Shown here in pieces: positions 58,636-64,000 of a stretch of 64,000 nt of DNA. Source of the DNA: Ahaetulla prasina (lineage: Eukaryota > Chordata > Lepidosauria > Squamata > Colubridae); assembly GCF_028640845.1 (NCBI RefSeq), contig NC_080540.1:153891920-153955919 (forward strand). Direction: 5' to 3'. Numbering within the stretch: the stretch's first letter is position 1; every line of letters starts with the position of its first letter. The notes under the pieces were generated by a model. The model did not search any database and was not told where the DNA came from. It saw only the letters and a list, made by a program, of their open reading frames with translations. The translations under genes were made by a program, and so were the position numbers.

Positions 58636-59010
58636 ATAGCGGCGCCTGGAGGCTCAGCAGGCTGAGATGGTCAGCCAGTTCTAGGCCATTATGCAGTCCC
58701 ACTGGAACAAGGTCCTCCGGCTCTTCGCTACCAGCGGCACTTCCCTCCAGCCTTCGCCAAAGCCCCACACCAGGAGGCTGAAACAGACTCCAAGTCGGAA
58801 TTTCTGACCCCTCCGACCCACACAAAAAGACCCCAAAGGGAGAAAGCTCTCCAGCAACACAAACTTCATTGCACGTATCTGTCCCAGGGGCCGTAGGTTG
58901 AGGACCCTTGATTTTGTGCAATATAAAAAAATGCAAATAATTTTTCTGCGGACCACAAAAATTTTCTTGGGGACACCAGTGGTCCACGGACCACTGTTTG
59001 GTGACCGCTG
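58147..59010. mobile_element. hAT element carrying the captured coiled-coil exon, second copy
   Basis: Ends CAGGGATCCCCAACC and GGTGACCGCTG, with TTCTAGAG on both sides (58139-58146, 59011-59018). The plus strand from about 58378 encodes the same segment as the element at 33720-34441: RKQLLELSSHHEKELAKQLA, LTED, YRLSKQRED, RRLEAQQAEMVSQ, IMQSHWNKVLRLF, SGTSLQPSP. A one-base shift then leads to EAETDSKSEFLTPP and QREKALQQHK. A pyrimidine-rich tract and CCTTAG precede the coding part, like an intron end. Stops at several codons show it is not translated as such. The resemblance to a centrosomal coiled-coil protein is only an impression. Confidence 0.85.
58559..58637 (+). mobile_element. L2 3'-tail-only insertion
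   Basis: 79 bp made of the L2 hairpin (ACCGCCCTGAGTCCC/GGGCGG) and an AAATA repeat tail, interrupting the captured exon: GCCAGGTA before, GCGGCGCCTGG after, continuous in the other hAT copy. Confidence 0.85.
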
Positions 59011-59124
59011 TTCTAGAGCGTTAAGTGTAATGTAAGCTTGGTAGAGTATTTCAGAAAGGCTTAGTTGTCTTAAATAATGATTGATTTGTTTCACAATGTC
59101 ATGATATGTTATATTTTTTTACAG

Positions 59125-59267
59125 GTGAAAGCAACTTAATATTACAAGAAGCTCAAGTAGATATTATTCCACAGAAAATGTGTAATAAACTCAGCTGGTA
59201 TGCTGGAACAATTACATTGAATATGGTCTGTGCTGGCTTTCCAGCTGGAGGTGTTGATAGCTGCCAG
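59125..59267 (+). CDS. Copy D, exon 4: substrate-pocket exon
   Basis: 143 nt after a TATTTTTTTACAG acceptor, ending CAG/GTAAAA. Encodes [16 protein letters not shown], a Cys loop (CNKLSW), VCAG and VDSCQ with the trypsin-type Asp (about residue 235). Open and in phase. The expected exon 5 with GDSGGP, only about 640 nt away in copies A and B, is not found in the remaining 4.7 kb. It is either farther right, pushed away by insertions, or lost. Confidence 0.92.
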
Positions 59268-59512
59268 GTAAAAAGGAGATAATTTTAGTTTAGATTATGT
59301 TGGCAAAGCTTGCTGTGCAGGTGTTTGGACAATATATTTTAATTACTCTTTGTTACATATTACTACAATTTATCTATAGCCTGTTATTTCCTTACTGCAT
59401 ATTTCCTTATTGTCTAGGCTCCTGATTTGAAGCAGATTTTCTGACATTTTCTCAAAAAGTTCAGATCAGTTTCAGAAGAGAAACAGATCTTACCCTCATG
59501 CTAGCAATTTAA

Positions 59513-59968
59513 AATTTTTTATTTATTTTATTTATTTATTTTTCAAATTTATATACCGCCCTATCTCCCTAAGGACTCAGGGCGGTTCACAGGCAGTTAA
59601 AATACATATAAATACAGATTAAAAACGACAATTAAAAAACTTATTCTATTGCCAAATTTAAAAATAGTATAAATAATAAAAACCCCTTAAAACCCATAAC
59701 TTTAAAATCTAATCCAGTCCCGCGCAGATGAATAAGTGTGTTTTAAGCTCGCGACAAAAGGTTCGGAGGTCCGGAAGTTGACGAAGTCCTGGAGGGAGTT
59801 CGTTCCAGAGGGTGGGAGCCCCCACAGAGAAGGCCCTTCCCCTGGGTGTCGCCAGACGGCACTGCCTAGCTGACGGCACCCTGAGAAGTCCCTCTCTGTG
59901 AAAGTGCACGGGTCGGTAAGAGGTATTTGGTAGCAGTAGGCGGTCCCGTAAATAGCCCGGCCCTATGC
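59513..59968 (-). mobile_element. L2 LINE 3' fragment
   Basis: Tail (59518-59544), hairpin TACCGCCCTATCTCC/GGGCGG (59554-59587), 3' UTR and the last 90 codons of reverse transcriptase (59981-59709). 5' truncated at about 59968. Confidence 0.85.
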
Positions 59969-60084
59969 CAAAAATAAACAAATAAGGGAAGATGAGGCAG
60001 ATGATTTATTCAAAGTGGAAAGAATATGCTAGTGTTCATACTATATATAGCTTAGGAAGACCAGACTTTTGTTTTTGGAGTTCT

Positions 60085-60333
60085 TCCTTGAATAGTTGTG
60101 ATACTTACTTCCTGATTGCTTATTGTACTCTATGACTATCATTAAGTGTTGTAGTACTTTATGATTCTTGACGAATGTATCTTGTCTTTTTATGTACCCT
60201 GAGAGCCTATGCACCAAAGACAAATTCCTTGTGTGTCCAATCACACTTGGTCAATAAAGAATTCTATTCTATTCTATTCTATTCTATTCTATTCTATTCT
60301 ATTCCATTCCATTCCATTCCATTCCATTCCATT
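60085..60333 (+). mobile_element. Snake-type CR1-L3 3' end with AATAG microsatellite
   Basis: TTCCTGATTGCTTATTGTAC, CCTGAGAGCCTATGCACC and CAAATTCCTTGTGTGTCC phrases, then CACTTGGTCAATAAAG and directly an ATTCT/ATTCC pentamer array (60261-60333; AATAG on the other strand). CR1-L3 LINEs that seed AATAG arrays are known to be abundant in advanced snakes. Confidence 0.88.
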
Positions 60334-61033
60334 CTTACAAACATGTGATACTTATTAATTTGGCTAATGGATGGGGCCAAAATTACTTTTGGTGATGAAT
60401 GGGATCAGAATAAGCTGCCATTCCGTTTTCCAGTCCCAGGACAGAACTACTGAGTTTTTTATGCAATAAAGTGGCCGAGCAAGTTCCCAGATTCCATTCT
60501 TTTCCTATCTGAGATAAATATGTAAGTTGGGACCCCTCCAACCATAATGGAGACTTATGACCAAAATTACCTGGATGTATTTCAGAGTAGCAAAGAAAGA
60601 AAAATGTTATTTCAAACACAAAAATTATTATTAGAAATCATACATTTTATCTTGATTAATTGATCCATTAGAGTAGCTCCACCTTATATCAGTAGATGTC
60701 TGTTGTCATTTCCAAGGAAAGTAGTATCCATACTCCTTAGACTTTATCTGTCTACTAACAGCACAGAATCTTAAGGTTTGTTTTAAATAGCATATCTTAT
60801 TTCAAAAAGTCTCTTTTGGATTAGTTTGGAGACTCTAAATAGATTGGTGTTTCTTAAACTTTTTGTTTTCAGGACACCTCACTTTTCATTCATTCATTCA
60901 TTCATTTTGGTACCTTCGAATCACTTTTTGAGACCTGACAACTACCTAGACAACTGTTTCCTTGGTTTTTTCCAGAAATGGTTTACCATTGCCTGCTTCC
61001 TAAGGCTGAGAGAGTGACTGGCTCAAAGATACC
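60334..61033. other. Unannotated stretch of presumed copy D intron 4
   Basis: Holds a short ATTC repeat at about 60886-60905. No exon 5 and no other element recognised. Confidence 0.5.
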
Positions 61034-61222
61034 TGTAATGTATTTGAATTTTAGGAGGGAAAATTGGGCGGGAAAATGCACGTTGCTGATTGGTTGATGC
61101 CTCAGCCTAAATACTATATAAAGAGAGGTTTTTGCCTGTTGGCTTTTGCTGGGATTCACAATAAACTAAAGAGCTGTTGTCACTTGCATCGTCTCCTGCC
61201 TCTTCATTGCCCAAACTCAACA
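61034..61222 (+). repeat. 5' LTR of the Gypsy element
   Basis: TG at 61034, CA at 61222. Contains an inverted CCAAT box (GATTGG near 61088), TATATAAA at 61115-61122 and AATAAA at 61160-61165, spaced as in a working LTR promoter with downstream polyadenylation signal. 189 bp. Confidence 0.72.
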
Positions 61223-61223
61223 T

Positions 61224-61241
61224 TGGCGACGAAGGTGGGAT
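61224..61241 (+). promoter_or_regulatory. Primer-binding site
   Basis: TGGCGACGAAGGTGGGAT, one base after the LTR, begins TGG (complement of the tRNA CCA end). The tRNA species was not determined. Confidence 0.65.
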
Positions 61242-61320
61242 ATTGAAGGCAGTGAGACTAGGAAAAGAGCTGAAGGAGCAACTTAGTTTCAAACCCAGCC
61301 AGTCATCCTGAGCGGATAGT

Positions 61321-63450
61321 ATTTTATTATTTATTTATTTTATTTTATCATATTTATATACCGCCCTATCTCCCTAGGGACTCAGGGCGGTTCACAGGCA
61401 AGTAAAAATACATATAAATACAGACTAAAATAGTAGTTAAAAAACTTATTTTACATAGCCGAATTATTAAAAAGCAGTATAAATAATAAATAATAAAACC
61501 CATTAAAACCCATATAAATTTAAAATCTAATCCAGTCCTGCGTAGATGAATAGATATGTTTTGAGCTCGCGACGGAAGGTTCGGAGGTCCGGAAGTTGCC
61601 GAAGTCCTGGGGGGAGTTCGTTCCAGAGGGTGGGAGCCCCCACAGAGAAGGCCCTTCCCCTGGGTGTCGCCAGACGGCACTGCCTAGCTGACGGCACCCT
61701 GAGGAGTCCCTCTCTGTGGGAGCGCACGGGTCGGTGAGAGGTATTCGGTAGCAGTAGGCGGTCCCGTAAATAGCCCGGCCCTATGCCATGGAGCGCTTTG
61801 AAGATGGTTACCAAAACCTTGAAGCGCACCCGGAAGGCCACAGGTAGCCAGTGCAGTCTGCGCAGGATAGGTGTCACATGGGAGCCACGAGGGGCTCCCT
61901 CTATCACCCGCGCAGCCACATTCTGGACTAACTGAAGCCTCCGGATGCCCCTCAAGGGGAGCCCCATGTAGAGAGCATTGCAGTAATCCAGATGAGACGT
62001 CACGAGGGCGTGAGTGACCGTGCATAAGGCATCCCGGTCTAGAAAGGGGCGCAACTGGCGCACCAGGCGAACCTGGTAGAAAGCTCTCCTGGAGACGGCT
62101 GTCAAGTGATCTTCAAAAGACAGCCGTTCATCCAGGAGGACGCCCAAGTTGCGCACCCTCTCCATCGGGGCCAATGACTCGCCTCCGACAGTCAGCCGTG
62201 GACTCAGCTGACTGTACCGGGATGCCGGCATCCACAGCCATTCTGTCTTGGAGGGATTGAGCTTGAGCCTGTTTCTCCACATTCAGACCCGTCCGGTTGC
62301 CAAACACTGGGACAACACTTCGATAGCTTTGTTGGGGTGGTCCAGTGTGGAAAAGTACAGCTGGGTGTCATCAGCGTACAGCTGGTACCTCACACCGAAA
62401 CCACTGATGATCTCACCCAGCGGCTTCATATAGATGTTGAACAGAAGGGGCGAAAGAATTGACCCCTGCGGCACCCCACAAGTGAGGCACCTCGGGGCCG
62501 ACCTCTGCCCCCCTGTCAACACCATCTGCGACCGATCGGAGAGATAGGAGGAGAACCACCGATAAACGGTGCCTCCCACTCCCAATCCCTCCAACCGGCG
62601 CAGCAGGATACCATGGTCGATGGTATCAAAAGCCGCTGAGAGGTCTAATAGGACCAGGGCAGAGGAGCAACCCCTATCCCTGGCCCTCCAGAGATCATCC
62701 ACCAACGCGACCAAAGCCGTCTCAGTGCTGTAACTGGGCCGGAAACCGGACTGGAACGGGTCTAGATAGACAGTTTCATCCAGGTGCAGGGGAAACTGAT
62801 ATGCCACCATACTCTCTACAACCTTCGCCGCGAAGCGAAGTTTGGAGACCGGACGATAATTACCTAAAACAGCCGGGTCCAGGGAAGGCTTCTCTTTCAA
62901 GGCGGCCGGAAAGACTCCCTCCAACAAAAAAGCGCTCATAATCGCCTGGAGCCAGCCTCGTGTCACCTCCTGAGAGGCCAGCACCAACCAGGAGGGGCAC
63001 GGGTCCAGTAAACATGTGGTGGCATTCAACCCCCCCAACAACCTGTCCATGTCCTTGGGAGCCACAGGGTCAAACTCATCCCAAACAATGTCACCAAGAC
63101 CACCCTCAGACGCCCCATCTGAATCGCCGCAATTTCGATCCAAACCGTCCCGAAGCTGAACGATTTTATCGTATAGATAACCGTTAAACTCCTCAGCACG
63201 TCCCTGCAATGGGTCATGCCACCCCCCCTGGTGAAGGAGGGAACGAGTCACCCGAAACAGGAACGAGTCACCCCCAACACCCGCCCTAACCCTCCCACCT
63301 CTTAAAAATGCCCTATCTAAAAAACCCCAAAGGCTCTTTCTCTTCGCATGCCACCTCTGTGGGTCCCAAGACCCGTCATTGAGGCCGGCCCTTGGTAACG
63401 AGGCGGGCCATTCCTGCGAGGCGGGGGCACCTCGCAGTTCATGAGACATC
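61321..63450 (-). mobile_element. L2 LINE with internal deletion, inserted in the Gypsy leader
   Basis: Minus strand: tail, hairpin (61360-61392), 3' UTR, reverse transcriptase (62282-61527 and 63452-62283 in one frame, separated by a single Trp-to-stop TGA near 62282), and the 5' UTR-like start near 63440. The endonuclease is missing: 5' UTR-derived sequence joins directly to FRVTRSLLHQ near 63265. A 24-nt in-frame deletion lies before KPSLDP. ATAGT precedes and follows (61316-61320, 63451-63455), a likely target duplication. Confidence 0.85.
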
Positions 63451-63456
63451 ATAGTG

Positions 63457-64000
63457 ATGTCTAGCTATACGCCGCCAGCGCCATTCGACCCAGCCAAGGA
63501 GAAATGGGGGTCGTACATGGCTCGTTTCGAGTGTTTCCTCGAAGCCAACGAACTGCAAGGAGTATCGGATAATCGGAAGCGCGCTTACTTCCTGAGCCAC
63601 TGTGGGCCAGAAGTCTTCGATACCGTTGAATCGTTGCCGGAACCAACGCCTGTCCAGTCGGTGCCATGGCCAGGGCTACAGACGCCGCTACGAGCACACT
63701 ACGCGCTGGTGCCATCGAAGTTCGTACAATGTTTCGAGCTAAGGCAAAGAGTTCAGCGAGAGGGCGAATCGATAAGCGTGTACATGGCCGCATTAAGGAA
63801 AGCCGCAACCCACTGTGAGTATAGGGACTTGGAGGACACTTTATTAGAACAACTCATTTGTGGGGTCAGGGACATCCGACTACAGAGGCGGCTGCTGTCG
63901 AAAAGCAACCTAACCCTAGTGATAGCCCTGGATGAGGCCAGGGCGCACGAGATGTCCACCAAAGCGGCGGAGTTATTGATGGGTAGAAGACTCCGGTGCC
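63457..64000 (+). CDS. Gypsy gag (5' part, open to the window edge)
   Basis: ATG at 63457 opens 181 codons without a stop. The protein has the Ty3/Gypsy capsid pattern: FDPAKEKWGSYMARFE, NRKRAYFLSHCGPEVFD, LRAHYAL, FELRQRVQREGESI, ALRKAATHCEY and LEQLICGVRD, in the order seen in vertebrate Gypsy gag. No zinc knuckle is reached before the edge. The sequence is GC-richer than the surrounding intron. Gag would form the particle that houses reverse transcription. A start at 63441 (ATGAGACATC) is out of frame and lies in the L2. Confidence 0.82.
   Translation, partial: MSSYTPPAPFDPAKEKWGSYMARFECFLEANELQGVSDNRKRAYFLSHCGPEVFDTVESLPEPTPVQSVPWPGLQTPLRAHYALVPSKFVQCFELRQRVQREGESISVYMAALRKAATHCEYRDLEDTLLEQLICGVRDIRLQRRLLSKSNLTLVIALDEARAHEMSTKAAELLMGRRLRC

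Larger units (their letters stand above)
61034..64000 (+). mobile_element. Ty3/Gypsy LTR retrotransposon, split by an L2, runs off the window
   Basis: 5' LTR (61034-61222), primer-binding site, about 80 bp of leader, an L2 insertion (61321-63450), then an open gag from 63457 to the window edge. The 3' LTR and pol lie to the right. The intact gag suggests a fairly recent insertion despite the L2. Confidence 0.8.

Noticed and set aside
60261..60333. CRISPR-like or regulatory tandem array
   Set aside because: Simple pentamer microsatellite attached to a CR1-L3 end in a vertebrate genome; no spacers.

Overview
The window is vertebrate nuclear DNA, almost certainly from a squamate reptile and most likely an advanced (caenophidian) snake. 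The evidence is AT-rich intron-bearing sequence, squamate tRNA-type and 5S-derived SINEs, many L2-clade LINEs, active-looking L1, Gypsy and Copia elements, and above all a snake-type CR1-L3 3' end running straight into an AATAG microsatellite (60085-60333). There are no bacterial-type genes, operons or CRISPR arrays.

The only host genes I can support are a same-strand (+) tandem array of trypsin-fold serine protease copies resembling TMPRSS12, the testis membrane-associated serine protease. Exon sizes and phases are shared by all copies (exon 2 202 nt, exon 3 266 nt, exon 4 143 nt). Copy A (828-1844) is the last two exons of a gene that starts left of the window. Copy B (6223-21180) is a complete five-exon gene predicting 312 residues with signal peptide, R/IVGG activation site, His91-Asp140-Ser236 triad and the Asp230 specificity residue. 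Copy C (38378-38579) is a lone exon 2 with a lost splice donor and a changed residue beside the catalytic His. Copy D (41658-59267) has exons 1-4; its Ser-bearing last exon is not found before the window ends. B and D each begin in a CpG-rich promoter with the same YY1-like motif 25-28 nt before the ATG.

Everything else recognisable is mobile DNA, much of it nested. From left to right: a CR1-like LINE (2138-4436) and a solo LTR split by a second copy of it (4660-5349); B intron 1 with a TA-flanked MITE, a probable LTR, CR1 and L2 pieces, a 1.58 kb Tc1-type element and a hAT split by a LINE; a 24-37 kb block of L2 and L1 elements in which one L2 lies exactly inside another and L1 appears inverted around an L2; two solo LTRs just upstream of copy D; a Copia element lacking gag in D intron 2; a near-full-length L2 and a hAT carrying a captured coiled-coil exon in D intron 3; and, at the right edge, a Gypsy element whose leader is split by an L2 and whose gag runs off the window.

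The most unusual items are the protease array with birth, decay and intron expansion visible side by side; the amplified hAT family that carries a host-like exon with its splice acceptor; and the precise insertion junctions that allow the order of transposition events to be read. Domain and family names rest on recognition by eye; no database search was possible.
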